Position numbers and translations under genes: made by a program. This document shows, in pieces, positions 1 through 11,359 of a stretch of 64,000 bases of DNA (position 1 is its first letter; the number at the start of each line of letters is the position of its first letter). Below the pieces are notes generated by a model. The model ran no database searches. It saw only the letters and a list, made by a program, of their open reading frames with translations, and was not told the origin of the DNA. The DNA is from Xestospongia muta (lineage: Eukaryota > Porifera > Demospongiae > Haplosclerida > Petrosiidae): contig OY848917.1 in NCBI GenBank assembly GCA_963693285.1, forward strand, positions 12,586,192 to 12,650,191. Direction: 5' to 3'.

Positions 1-398
1 GTCTGTCCAACTATCCATCCATCCATCATTCTACCTATCTATCAATCTAACCTTAGACAAATATCAGATGCTTACTGAAGTTTATTTGTCTCATTTCAGC
101 TAACTGTTCATACTGAGCAAAATCCAGATGCTACACAAACACACTAGTAATTAATATAAACATGTTTTGTAAATACTCACTTCTTGATATTGCTGATGTA
201 TTGGATCAATATCATATTCAAATATCATATTCATTCATAATATCTGTAACCATGAAAACATGATACAATAATACATGATATAGAGACAGTCTACTAAGAG
301 GACTGCATGTACAATGTAATACATCTACATGACATCATCATTACATAATTTTTATCTGACTTTGATAGTAAGTCGAAATTGATTTATTTGCCATTACT
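1..398. repeat. Direct repeat R1, copy 1
   Basis: This stretch recurs almost base for base at 1994-2402. Copy 1 lacks 11 bp that copy 2 has near 2117-2128, where a short AATCCA microhomology flanks the difference. The left end may lie outside the window. No open reading frame is present. It could be a tandem duplication with a period of about 2.0 kb, the ends of a small element, or a haplotype join in the assembly. The visible ends show no TG...CA as expected for an LTR. Confidence 0.9.
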
Positions 399-1993
399 AA
401 TTGATAGAACCTCCATTAAGGTTCAACACAATCACTATTCATTTTGTAATAATTTATTGGTGGGGGCTTTGTGATATATGGAACTGGTTTGAACTCAGTT
501 TAAATATTAGAATTCATTACTTTATGTTAGCTTATGTTAATTAATTAAAACATAACCATCCCATACACACATGCATAGACCAAACTGTGACCTCACATTT
601 TTAAAGATTGGATGAAAGGAGAACAAACATCTCCATGTAGAAAATAGAGTAAGTAACCTGTACTTTAAATTTGTAGTTTCATCTGTGATACAATAGAATA
701 GGCTCAGATTCTATAGTCAAAGGGAAAACACAGAAGAATGACATTGAAAAAGCTATCATTCCTTTTGTATGATGATGTCAAGTCTAAGAATGTTGTAGCT
801 GTTTTAACTAGGCTTTGAATTTTGATATTATATCTTTAGAAGGTTGATGTGACAATAATGCCAGACCAGTTTCCAAATGATTTAACTGATATACTAATAT
901 ATTACATCTTTTAAGCCTAAAATAAAATAATGTATTTATATATATTGGTATCTATCAAATATGTATGCTCATTTTTAATGACATAATATTTAATTGATTT
1001 CTGATATGTTTCAGACATTCAAATAGTGCTGTAACAAAAAAGTGATAATGTTTATGTCAAATTCCACTATGAATTATCTCATCCATGTAATGCTTAAAAT
1101 TTGTTTTAAACATATTTGATACAAAGCAATCCAGAAATGAACTTTCTTGGTATAATTATTGCTTAAAACAAAGTTTAAATTAGTTTACTGACTGATTAGT
1201 GAGAAATCTTCTAATTAATTATAATCATTTATCACCTGGTGATAATGAGTTTTTGGTGATCTAGGAAGAAAAGTACCTGTGAAGTTCATGACAAAAGGAA
1301 AGGTGACACGTAAGGAATGAGCATGGCATTAGTATGGTGCTTGTTGGATGTTGGATTTTAGTTTCTTGGTCTTGAGAGCTAATTCAATATTCTGGTTTGG
1401 GAAGAGTATGTATCCTATCAATAATTTATATACCAATTTGTGTTATCCATAATTTGTTTATGTATCCGATGGTATCTTTGTTAGTCCATACATTGACAAG
1501 TTACAGCTTGACTTGGTTTGTATGATAGAACAAGTATAGTTACATCAAGCCACTCTTTACACTTGTTGTATTCTATGATGTGTGCAAGTGAGCACAATAC
1601 ATTGGATAATCTTTGATTTTTTTTGTAACACACTGTAAAACTAGTGTCTTATTTCAATCGGATGCATGATTTTTTGATTGCATTTGATAATAAGTGCTTT
1701 ATCTTGTGCTTGTGTTATTAATCATATAGTTGTCAATATATTATAGTCAATTATGTGATGCTGTACTAGAGCTTCCTTGCATAAATGCTTGTTAATTCAG
1801 TTGAAATAGCATCCATCTCTTGCCCATGGCTTCAATGATTAACAGTAACTTTACATTTTGGCTTCTAAATGGATAAATGGATATGTGGAATGATAAATTA
1901 ATGGACAGATAAATAATTGATGGAATGATCATAGACACAGATAATTTTACTGTTTGTATTTTCTCTCATTTTTGTTTACTGATCATTTCCTAT
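399..1993. other. AT-rich spacer without a gene
   Basis: I see no open frame, splice-bounded exon or known family here on either strand. The only local structure is a short 8+8 bp palindrome at 1229-1245 and weak ATGGATAA-type repetition around 1868-1925. It is the sequence trapped between the two R1 copies. Confidence 0.6.
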
Positions 1994-2402
1994 GTCTGTC
2001 CAACTATCCATCCATCCATCATTCTACCTATCTATCAATCTAACCTTAGACAAATATCAGATGCTTACTGAAGTTTATTTGTCTCATTTCAGCTAACTGT
2101 TCATACTGAGCAAAATCCATTGAGAATCCAGATGCTACACAAACACACTAGTAATTAATATAAACATGTTTTGTAAATACTCACTTCTTGATATTGCTGA
2201 TGTATTGGATCAATATCATATTCAAATATCATATTCATTCATAATATCTGTAACCATGGAAACATGATACAATAATACATGATATAGAGACAGTCTACTA
2301 AGAGGACTGCATGTACAATGTAATACATCTACATGACATCATCATTACATAATTTTTATCTGACTTTGATAGTAAGTCGAAATTGATTTATTTGCCATTA
2401 CT
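1994..2402. repeat. Direct repeat R1, copy 2
   Basis: Second copy of the repeat at 1-398, in the same orientation, nearly identical apart from an 11 bp insertion and single-base changes. It ends abruptly at 2402; beyond it the sequence differs from that following copy 1. The remaining 430 bp to the TRIM gene are AT-rich and carry no visible exon; they are the presumed promoter region of that gene. Confidence 0.9.
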
Positions 2403-2834
2403 GCCAATACTTAAAATCATATCTTTATATATCCATAACACATGATCCATATAATCTTAGAACAACTGGCAATGTTCTATGGTAATGAATAATATGTCTA
2501 TAGAAAATACAATACTATAGTAACTAAATGTATGATAATTCATGTATGTAGTCTCCACTATAAATATGTTATAACTATTTTTATAATCACCAAATAATCA
2601 CATAATCTGACTCGTCTCAATATATATCAGGTCTGTTAGTACAAATGTTCCTTTTTAATTCTGAATTCATAGCAGAGGGCAGTACTTAATATTATACAGC
2701 CAAACTCAGCATATGAATATATTTAATTATATTATGTGGTCATAAAAAGGGGTGGTATTTATTTAGTCTCATCTTAGGTGTATTGTTCTTTTTGTGCTCA
2801 ATTCTTTTAAACTTTGAGTTTTTTGCATTCTCTT

Positions 2835-5111
2835 ATGGCAGAGAAAGCAGTGCCTAGTACCTCCTCCTCTACAGCTCTCAAGAAACTAGAGAAACAGCTC
2901 ACCTGTACTGTATGTCATAGCCTCTATACTAACCCTAAAACTTTACCATGTCTCCATTCTTTCTGTCAACAATGTCTGGAGGGACTACCACTGGATCCTC
3001 ATGGAGATGACTACTTCATCTCTTGTCCCACTTGTCATCATTGTACCCAGTTACATCAACCAACAGGAGCAGCTAACTTTCCCGCAGCTTTCCATATTAA
3101 CAACTTCAAGGAGATTTACAATCTACTCAAAAAAATGTCAGGACATCAACAAGTAACATGTGATAACTGCACAACAACTAATGCCACAGCTTACTGTAAA
3201 GAATGTGCCAAGTTTCTTTGTCCAAAATGTGTTAAAGTTCACAAGAATTGGACTCCCATTGCTGATCATAAGATAACAAGTCTTGATGAAGTACTAGGAG
3301 TAGCAACATCTACATCAAAAATACTACCCAAGAAGCAGGAGGTAAAATGTTCCACTCATAATGAACCTTTGACAATATTTTGTGGAACATGTGAAGAGCT
3401 CATTTGTCATGACTGTATTGTACGTATTCATAGAGATCATGATTATGACTTAGTTTCTGACTGTTATCCCAAACATTGTCAAAAACTAGAAAGAAATCTG
3501 AAGTCAGTTTGTGGCAAGGTCACTGGTGTTACTGATGTTCTAACTGCTCTCACTAACAGAGAGAATGAGATCAAAGAGCAAGGAGAAATCATCAAAGAAG
3601 AGATACATGTCGTGGTAAAAAAAATGATTGATGACCTTTGTCAATCTAAGAGACAGTTGATAAAAGAGGTGGACACAATCACTGGTAGTAAACTACAAGT
3701 GTTATCAGATCAGAAGAAATCAGCTAATAGAAGATTGAGTCAACTAAATGACTGCCAGGAATTTGTAGAACAGATTCTTGAGATAGGCAGTCCTCAAGAA
3801 GTAGTGACATCTACAAAACAAATGATGGAGCATATGAGTTATTTGACTTATCAGGTTAACATTGAGGAGTTTAATCCTAAGGAGAATGCTAATCTCCATT
3901 TTATAAAAGACAGCAACATTGTTGATACACTACATCATATTGGAGATATTATAGATCTCTCACCTACTGTTCTACAACAGTGTAAAATCAAGAAGATTGA
4001 TCATCAAGACATCATCATGAATAATAAAACACTATCATTCCCACTATCTATCCAATTTTGTGATTCCAGTCTTCTTACTGTTCCTCTATCATCACTCAGT
4101 TGTAGTGTAGTACCAGTTGGTACATCTACACCCATCACAGCTACAGTCACCACAACCACCCATCCTGGAATATATACAATACATTGTAGTCCTGTAACTC
4201 GTGGTCATCATCAAGTTAATGTCCAAATTAATGATGTCCAAACCAATAGTACCTCACTAGTGATTCCTTTTAATCCTTACCTTGATAACATCACTCCAGT
4301 ATGTTCTCTATCTAAACATAATGGACCATGGGGAGTTGCTGTGACTAATGATGGACATATTATAGTAAGTGAGTGCAGTCGTCACTGTATCACAGTATTA
4401 GATAGAGAAAGAAAGAAAATAAAGTCATTTGGTCAGAAGAGTGGGAGAAGTGAAAATGTCAATTTCCGTTATCCTCGTGGTGTAGCCATCACTCCGGACA
4501 ACTTTATTCTTGTTGCCTGTAATCACAAGATCAAGAAAATATCTATTGATGGGAAATTAATTACATCTGTTGGTGAAGAAGGTGATGGACCACTGGAACT
4601 TGATTGCCCTTGTGGTATCACCATTTCTCCTACAACTAAACATATTTATATTGCAGATTATGGTAACAATCGAATACAAGTCTTAAATCTTGATCTAACT
4701 TTCTCTCACACATTTGGTACCGAAGGATTAGCCGAGGGACAGTTTAAAAATCCAGGAGACATTGCTATTGACAGACAAGGGTTAGTTTATGTGACTGATA
4801 TTGGTAATCATCGTATTCAAACATTCACTTCCGAGGGACAATTTTTATCTCAGTTTGGTACTAAAGGATCTGGTCCTGGACAACTTAGTTATCCATTAGG
4901 GATTATAATAGATGATAGTGATGTAATATACATTACAGACAAAGATAATAATCGTATCTCTATCTTCACTACTGATGGTCAGTTTGTCCGATCTTTTGAA
5001 GGAGAAGGTAGCAGTTTGGGTCAGTTTAATTACCCATATGGATTAACATTTGACAAAAAAGGATATTTGTATGTCTGTGATTATGGTAATAATAGACTAG
5101 TAGTGTATTGA
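2835..5111 (+). CDS. TRIM-NHL protein (RING, two B-boxes, coiled coil, filamin, NHL), intronless
   Basis: A 758-residue open frame. The frame stays open 21 bases upstream but only with a TTG, so I take the first ATG, which has G at +4. Domains in order: C3HC4 RING at residues 24-67 (C24, C27, C39, H41, C44, C47, C64, C67); B-box 1 at about 109-146; B-box 2 at about 172-205; a coiled coil at about 215-350; a filamin/ABP280-type immunoglobulin fold at about 395-480; six NHL blades from about 490 to the end, with recurring D.GNNRIQV-type cores. This is the full TRIM2/TRIM3/TRIM71 (LIN-41, Brat) architecture. Family members are RING E3 ubiquitin ligases whose NHL propeller binds protein or RNA. 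There is no intron, whereas nearby genes have many, so it may have spread by retroposition. Domain assignment is secure; orthology to one TRIM is not. Confidence 0.93.
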   Translation: MAEKAVPSTSSSTALKKLEKQLTCTVCHSLYTNPKTLPCLHSFCQQCLEGLPLDPHGDDYFISCPTCHHCTQLHQPTGAANFPAAFHINNFKEIYNLLKKMSGHQQVTCDNCTTTNATAYCKECAKFLCPKCVKVHKNWTPIADHKITSLDEVLGVATSTSKILPKKQEVKCSTHNEPLTIFCGTCEELICHDCIVRIHRDHDYDLVSDCYPKHCQKLERNLKSVCGKVTGVTDVLTALTNRENEIKEQGEIIKEEIHVVVKKMIDDLCQSKRQLIKEVDTITGSKLQVLSDQKKSANRRLSQLNDCQEFVEQILEIGSPQEVVTSTKQMMEHMSYLTYQVNIEEFNPKENANLHFIKDSNIVDTLHHIGDIIDLSPTVLQQCKIKKIDHQDIIMNNKTLSFPLSIQFCDSSLLTVPLSSLSCSVVPVGTSTPITATVTTTTHPGIYTIHCSPVTRGHHQVNVQINDVQTNSTSLVIPFNPYLDNITPVCSLSKHNGPWGVAVTNDGHIIVSECSRHCITVLDRERKKIKSFGQKSGRSENVNFRYPRGVAITPDNFILVACNHKIKKISIDGKLITSVGEEGDGPLELDCPCGITISPTTKHIYIADYGNNRIQVLNLDLTFSHTFGTEGLAEGQFKNPGDIAIDRQGLVYVTDIGNHRIQTFTSEGQFLSQFGTKGSGPGQLSYPLGIIIDDSDVIYITDKDNNRISIFTTDGQFVRSFEGEGSSLGQFNYPYGLTFDKKGYLYVCDYGNNRLVVY

Positions 5112-5405
5112 GAAAGTAATACTATGTGATAGTTTGTATGTACTTTTATGAAAGCATGCATATTATTTTTGTTGATATTAAACCTTTTTTCATAATGGGA
5201 ACATTTGTAATTTCTCTTCAACAAGTGAACAAAATTTGATCACAATCACACAAATACATGTGTTGACACTGTGACACTGTCTTAGTATTAAATAACCATA
5301 TAAGAGAGAGGGTGTCCTATAATTAACTAAACAAATTTGTACCTTGTTAACTCACAGAGTAGAGATGTTCCACTAAATATTTTAACTTGTTTGTTCTCTC
5401 TAAAG

Positions 5406-5832
5406 ATGTGATGCTTGTCATTTCCTTGAAGCTGCTGTTGTTGTTGTCACAGCAGCTTTTCCTCTAACTTCTATTACATGTGTCCTCATTGTAAAAGTTG
5501 TATCTTTCTCAAAAAAGGAGGTTTACTGTCACCAACATTCCTTACTAGGAGATGAGGAGGAGAGAGTGGAGAAGAAAGAGATGTGTGTAGATCAATGTGT
5601 TCTCATACACACTGACCATAAGAGACCAAGAAGGAAAATATTAAAAATTGTACCTCCTAATACTTTCAGAATTAAAATAGGTGAGTGAGTAGATAGATTG
5701 ATAGATAGATGAATGAATTCATAAACAAACACAACAAAATAACAAATACAATGTTGTTTTCTTTCATATCTAGATTCTTTATCTGTTCAAGCTCTAGGGA
5801 AGTTAATATCACTCTCACATATTAAAGATTGA
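5406..5832 (+). pseudogene. Two-exon TRIM/B-box-like remnant
   Basis: A possible exon at 5406-5680 sits between an AG acceptor and a GTGAGT donor. It joins in frame (phase 1) to 5774-5832, which ends in TGA. The encoded stretch has a CDAC near its start and later CHQH, a C-x3-C and an IHTDHK, which resemble the second half of a B-box with its middle cysteines missing. It lies 300 bp downstream of the TRIM-NHL gene on the same strand. No start codon or RING is visible. It may be a decayed TRIM copy or a chance open frame. Confidence 0.3.
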
Positions 5833-6833
5833 CAGTTACTTATCACTGACCAATATGTATCATCTAGTTACTTCTAGAACACTCTACAACCTACTCAAAG
5901 AACACATTATACATTAAAGATAACAACAATACCATCTGATGATGAGTTCCATAGTCCTGCTTCTTGAGCTACCTTTGTAATCAGCAATGGTATATGAGAA
6001 GGCAGTGGTCTATTGTATTGTGTACACTCAGCTATTGCTAGGGGACAAAGACTGTTAACTCAATGATAGACAAATAGATTGTTAATGGATGTATGGATAT
6101 AATTTGTTAATATGTCTAATTTATGAGTTTCTCTAAGGACACTTTGTAATATTAAAAGAGATTATTTCATTTTAGCCCAAAATAAAAGATATTTCTTACA
6201 ATATCAATGACAAGTACCACACCCCTGTTATTGGTCATGGAATAGATAAGTTAATAATTATACAATTTATAATTTTATTATTGAAATAACATTTCACTTT
6301 AAAATTTAAAATAGTGATCAGTCACACACAATTTAAAATAAGAGTAATTATATTCATTGACTGTGATGCACATCACTGATTACTCTATGTGAGATAATGT
6401 TAATTGGTCATCTTCAAAGTCACATATAAAAATGAAAAACAAACAATTGATTAATGGAATTTGACTCTAAACAGAAAAAGTGATGGACAATTTAGTATTA
6501 ACATCATGTTAGCTTGATTACTAAGTGTATGATGAGAAGATAAACTCATAAAGTGAGACACACTGACCACTCAGTCAGTCAGTCAGTCAGCTCTAGACGT
6601 GTCCATATCAATTGACCAACTGTTTAGGAACTTCAAAAAAGATTGAAAAATAACTGAATATAGTTATATCATCAAAAAAATTATAATAGCCACAAAAACT
6701 TTTATTAATATGCATATACATGATCTAATGTATCTTAAAATTATGTTTTGTGTATTTCCTGGTATTGTTTATATTGCCAGGTTTTCTATTATATAATACT
6801 TTAGTTATATACAATGAAGCCTTATTGACTGGT

Positions 6834-6869
<36 letters not shown>

Positions 6870-7640
6870 ATGGTTGTGTTGATCTGTCCTTAAGGAACAT
6901 GTGAGTATTCTATTTGATAAAGCAATGATGTGGTCTAAAGGAATGTCAAATATATCCTTCTCTTCCTCTATTATATCATTGGATCATGTATGTAGTATAA
7001 ATGTGACAGTGAGAAAGAATGGATGTAGTTTAAGTAGACACGTATAACTTTTGATAGCAACATACTGATTAAGTGCCAGTGTACATGTACTTGTATATAT
7101 GTTATAATACTCTCCTCAGTTATGACTATGTTATTTTTATAGCTATAGACTAGAGTGTGAAATATCTTAAGATGTGTATCATTGACACTAGATCTAGCAA
7201 ACGAGTCATTAAATATACATGTTGTTGTTGTTTTTCACAGACTTTAGAATATTTGATAGTATTTTTAGTGACATCCTTTAATGCATGTACATTCTGTACT
7301 AAGCATATTTTGACGATCTGTGTCATGTAGCTCTATGTAGGAGTGTTTCTTTTTATGACAGATCATATCACTACTATAGCATGTATGATGTATATTATCA
7401 TGTCTTTGTGACAACCTAGCTGTCTGTGTTGAATTGTTGATTTCTCATGAAATAATATAAAATTATTGTATATGTATTGTAGTGTTTCTATGTTTTCTTA
7501 TACCTTTTTCAAATCAAACTTTGACACTTGTCTTGCTACATAAAGATTTATACGAAGTTAAACTCATGGAACATGACATTATATTGTAGTTATTCATTAT
7601 CAAAAGTATAATTTTATTATAATACTGTTTTTTTCTTTAG
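5833..7640. other. Intergenic region upstream of the ephrin-like gene
   Basis: No convincing exon found. It holds a (TA)n tract at 6836-6866 and a short AGTC repeat near 6573-6590. The signal-peptide exon and the beginning of the ephrin-like domain should lie here or within the intron ending at 7640, but I could not identify them. Confidence 0.5.
6836..6866. repeat. (TA)n microsatellite
   Basis: Uninterrupted alternating TA of about 31 bp in the intergenic region upstream of the ephrin-like gene. A similar short (AT)n tract lies at about 25452-25474. Confidence 0.95.
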
Positions 7641-8992
7641 TGGATTAGATATGCCCATTCCATCAAGTGTCACATTAACTTGTCCAGATACCACAGTACA
7701 AGTATACAATGTGGATAAAGTACAGTATGATAATTGTCAGCCACTTACTGATTCTAATATTCAAATTGGTATGTAGTCAATTTTATTATAATACAATTAA
7801 AGTGATTATTCTTTAAAACAGGTCACTGTGCAAAGAGTCCACTCTCATTAAATGTTCATGGTGTAACTATACCTGGATCTGTCAACTATGAAGTTGGAAA
7901 GACTTACTATTATGCAAGTAAGTTTACATATAAAACTAATATTGTTATTTATTTTATTATACTTTAGTATATGACAACAATAAAGGAACAAGTCCTTGTG
8001 AAGCTGGCTACAAGTTTATGATAAATGTTTATGATCCTAATGGTAAGTGTCCTTATTAACATGAACTATATTATTTCACAGTACATGTAATTTATATGAA
8101 TTATGATGATTTCTTTCTATTTATACAGCAATGACATCTACTTCACCAATCTCAGAACCATCATCAACTATTTTAATTGAACCTTCCTCCTCCATACCTA
8201 TAACAGAGACCACAACATTTAGTAATGTCAGATTAACAACTCATCTACCTCCTCTTAGACCAACTACTATTAGTAGTAATAAACCTACAGAGCTACCTAA
8301 ACCATCAGAAGAACCTAAAGTACCCATAGAGTCACCTAAACCATCAGATAATCCTCTTATAGATCCAAGGATTACTTTGTCAAGTATGTCAGTTAATGAA
8401 TACTTAGTTCATACCATACACTATGATAATATATATACTGTGACTATTGCTAGATGGTTTAGCAATTTTTACTGACTAAGCATATGGTAACCAATGAATT
8501 TTTACTGTTAGTGTTAGACTAAGTGAGTATCAAAGTCCTCTGGGCTAACTTGCTTCTTCTATGGTTTGTAGCATACATAGTTTCTCTATTACCTCTCCAA
8601 GTCATTCCTACTAATATACATGTACCCACTATACAGTACTATGGTATGGTCATAAATATGTTTCACCTCACATAGTCTCATATAGCACATTATTACTTGA
8701 AGCTTTGTTGTGAAGGAACAAGCTTAATGACAATAACATTATGACATTAATTGTTATAATATTAATTAGTAATCTAGGGAGCTCTCAAGTTTTAACTGTA
8801 TAAAAACTATATAGAAGTCCAATGTGGAATATTTGTTATTCTTTTCTCCTTATTGTAGGTCCTCTTGAGACAATACGTCCTACATTGTATGGTGCTAGAA
8901 GTGGAACACAGACGCTAGGAGTATCAACAATATTATTTATATGTACTGTTTTTGCTGTAGTGTTGATATTACCATTAAGAAGACTTCTATAA
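7641..8992 (+). CDS. Ephrin-like cupredoxin-fold ligand, partial at 5' end, GPI- or membrane-anchored
   Basis: Five exons join in frame with clean GT..AG borders: 7641-7768, 7822-7917, 7968-8042, 8129-8383, 8859-8992 (phase 1 at every junction, TAA at the end). The first three encode an ephrin-type receptor-binding domain. It has a VTLTCP strand, then YNVDKVQYDNC, a CAK motif after the next exon start, GKTYYYAIYD, then a final cysteine followed by GYKFMINVYD. The four cysteines fall as in ephrins, and the order of motifs matches the ephrin-B/A ectodomain. Exon 4 is a Ser/Thr/Pro-rich stalk. Exon 5 ends in a hydrophobic segment followed by LRRLL, which suits a GPI signal or a transmembrane helix with almost no tail. 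The N-terminal exon is missing. Plant phytocyanins share this fold and layout and are the main alternative. Ephrins bind Eph receptor tyrosine kinases at cell contacts. Confidence 0.62.
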
Positions 8993-11359
8993 CAACAATT
9001 ATATTATTAAAGAAAGTATATTAATTTAATATTATATTATTGTACTGTGACAGGTTTTGTAGAATTTTTATCTGTGGGTGTATTTGAATTTTAGTCTTAT
9101 TATATTGAATTATCAATATTATATATGTTGAATTATCCTTTGTGTTTCTGTCATATTCTTTGTATTATATCATGCATATATTTCACTTACATGTTAATGT
9201 TTTATGTTGATATTATATGTATGTATTATTGTTTAATCGTCTATCTCATCATGAAATTTATCAAAAGACATTAATAAAATAAAATCACAAAGATACTTTA
9301 TGTGCTGGGTGATTAACAGAAGATTATCATCATCACCGACACTCCATCCTTTGATAAGCTTCTTTTGCTAATATAGAAAATTTGTTCCTTCATTATACAT
9401 GTTTTGTCAATTTGAGCCCTTAATTGTTATGATGATAAGACTGGAACTATAGTGCATATCCATCCATGTCTTTATGCTGATACTGGACATGCATGGTGGT
9501 GCTGCAGTGAACAAAACATCTTAATCCTGTCATTTAGGGAAATATTATTATTATATGATAGATGAGACAGACTTTGTTTATTCCAAGTCTGAATGTTAAT
9601 ATTATTTTTTTGATATTTAAGATGAGACAATATTAATATTATACATTTTATAGTGCATGATCCTGTCAGTTTACTTTAAATAATACACAATCATGTCACA
9701 AATTTAAGTGGTCAAATTAAAATAAGACAATCCACTTCTTTATACTAACCAGAGCATACTCATTGCTGATATATGCTGTCTACCTTATAGTTGTGTTTTC
9801 ATTAGAGTATACACATAAAGTGTTCTTATTCCCATTTTAAATTTTATGATGGCTAGTTTCTTTTCTATAATCTTATATAGTTGACATTTAGTATCATTCT
9901 ACTAAATACATAATAGTACTTTTGTGGGCTTTTGTTTGCTATATATGGATGCATTAAATATAGACATGATTATTTTACTTAGAAATGGTCACAATCAGTT
10001 TTGTTCCAATCATTAGGTGATATAGTACTATACACTCACTATACTGTATAACATTACAAGACGTTTTATGTTTTATAATAAACTAAGTCCAAATATTGTA
10101 TCTGTAGTAGTAGCTTCTGCTTTCATAATAGAATTACTACTACTATTGAAGTAAAACATCTCATAGGCAGTCACGTCTGATACAGGTAACCAGGAGAGTT
10201 ACATGATGAAGACCTGTGTTAGTCCTGAAGTGCTCAAAACAGTTGAATTACCATTGGTTCATTAGTGTAGAATATACTAATGATATCTGTCCTTGGTCAC
10301 TGTGATAAGTACTGATGTTCACTACTCTAGAGCTTACTAATGACAGCTCTCCTAAGTCACTATGTAAGTGCTAATATTCACTCTAACAGGATTGTGTGTA
10401 CAAATGATTATGGTTTTTACTGAACTCCTCTATCCTGTCTTGTCATTATTTCTTGAAGAGTATGTAAATTCTGATCTTCTCAGCTCTGTCGTTCTATGTC
10501 ATACTCCAAAAAACACTGCCTTTATGTTTTTACCAGGGCACATATCTTGGAAATTTAGTTTTGACCTTTTTTACAGCCAACTATATAAATACTCAAATAC
10601 ACATACATGTGTCCTTAAGATACCATAGAATCATTTATACCTTAAACTATCTCTGATAATTCTAATAATAAAATTTTCATATACTCTAATATACTGGTTT
10701 AGTATACATGGATCTAGTCAATAGTTCATAATATTTGATAGCTATAGTTTCTAGTATCAAGGAATTATACTCAATCAATTATAGCTATGGATATAATGAA
10801 ATTGACTAAGTTTAAATCCATAAAATATTGTTACAATTAGTACTTCTTACTGTAATGTATTGATAATAGAAACTTTTAATTTTGACAGAAAACCTATGTA
10901 ACATTTATAGCTTGTATTTAAGCTGGTAGTGTGATAACCTCCCTACTATTTAGTTTTTTATTATTTAATTTTTTTGATAATATAATAGCAAAATTTGACA
11001 CAAACATAATATTATGTAACATTATATAATGAAGGTAAATAAAGTATTAAGATCTTTTAGCTATTATGACAAGAGATACTAACAGCTGGGGTCCCCATTT
11101 GGCTTGCTGTGTTTGATAGACACTAGTCCAGATAACCAAGACTATAGACCATATTAACAGTCTAATAAGAGATACCAAGACTTATCATCAAAGTCTGGAG
11201 ACATGATTTTTCGATTCATAGCAACTTTTCTGTAGTATTGAAACAAGCTCACACTATAAAATTATAATAATTATTAGAAGGTGTGGTTTGTGTGAGTAAA
11301 AACACGCCACCACGTGGCTTCAAAAAACTGTAACTACGAAGTGGACAAGTGGTACACCA
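8993..11359. other. Intergenic, AT-rich, no gene
   Basis: The first 300 bp probably hold the 3' UTR of the ephrin-like gene, with AATAAA-type signals near 9275. The rest shows no supported exon. From about 10860 the sequence matches 47745 onward, that is, the upstream flank of the second EFTUD2-like copy. Confidence 0.55.
10262..10385. repeat. Imperfect tandem duplication of about 60 bp
   Basis: Two diverged units follow each other. Each contains a TAGA..TACTAATGA, a TCACT(A/G)TG and a GT.CTAAT/GATGTTCACT block. They are non-coding and of local interest only. Confidence 0.55.

Noticed and set aside
1..2402. LTR retrotransposon with 0.4-kb LTRs
   Set aside because: No TG...CA ends, no primer-binding site, and no coding sequence between the copies.
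2814..2834. Upstream start of the TRIM-NHL frame
   Set aside because: It depends on a TTG codon. The first ATG is at 2835, which suits a eukaryotic gene.
9300..10860. Open frame at 10368-10628 as a gene
   Set aside because: No domain, no splice context, and partial similarity to non-coding sequence near 50700 suggests a repeat.
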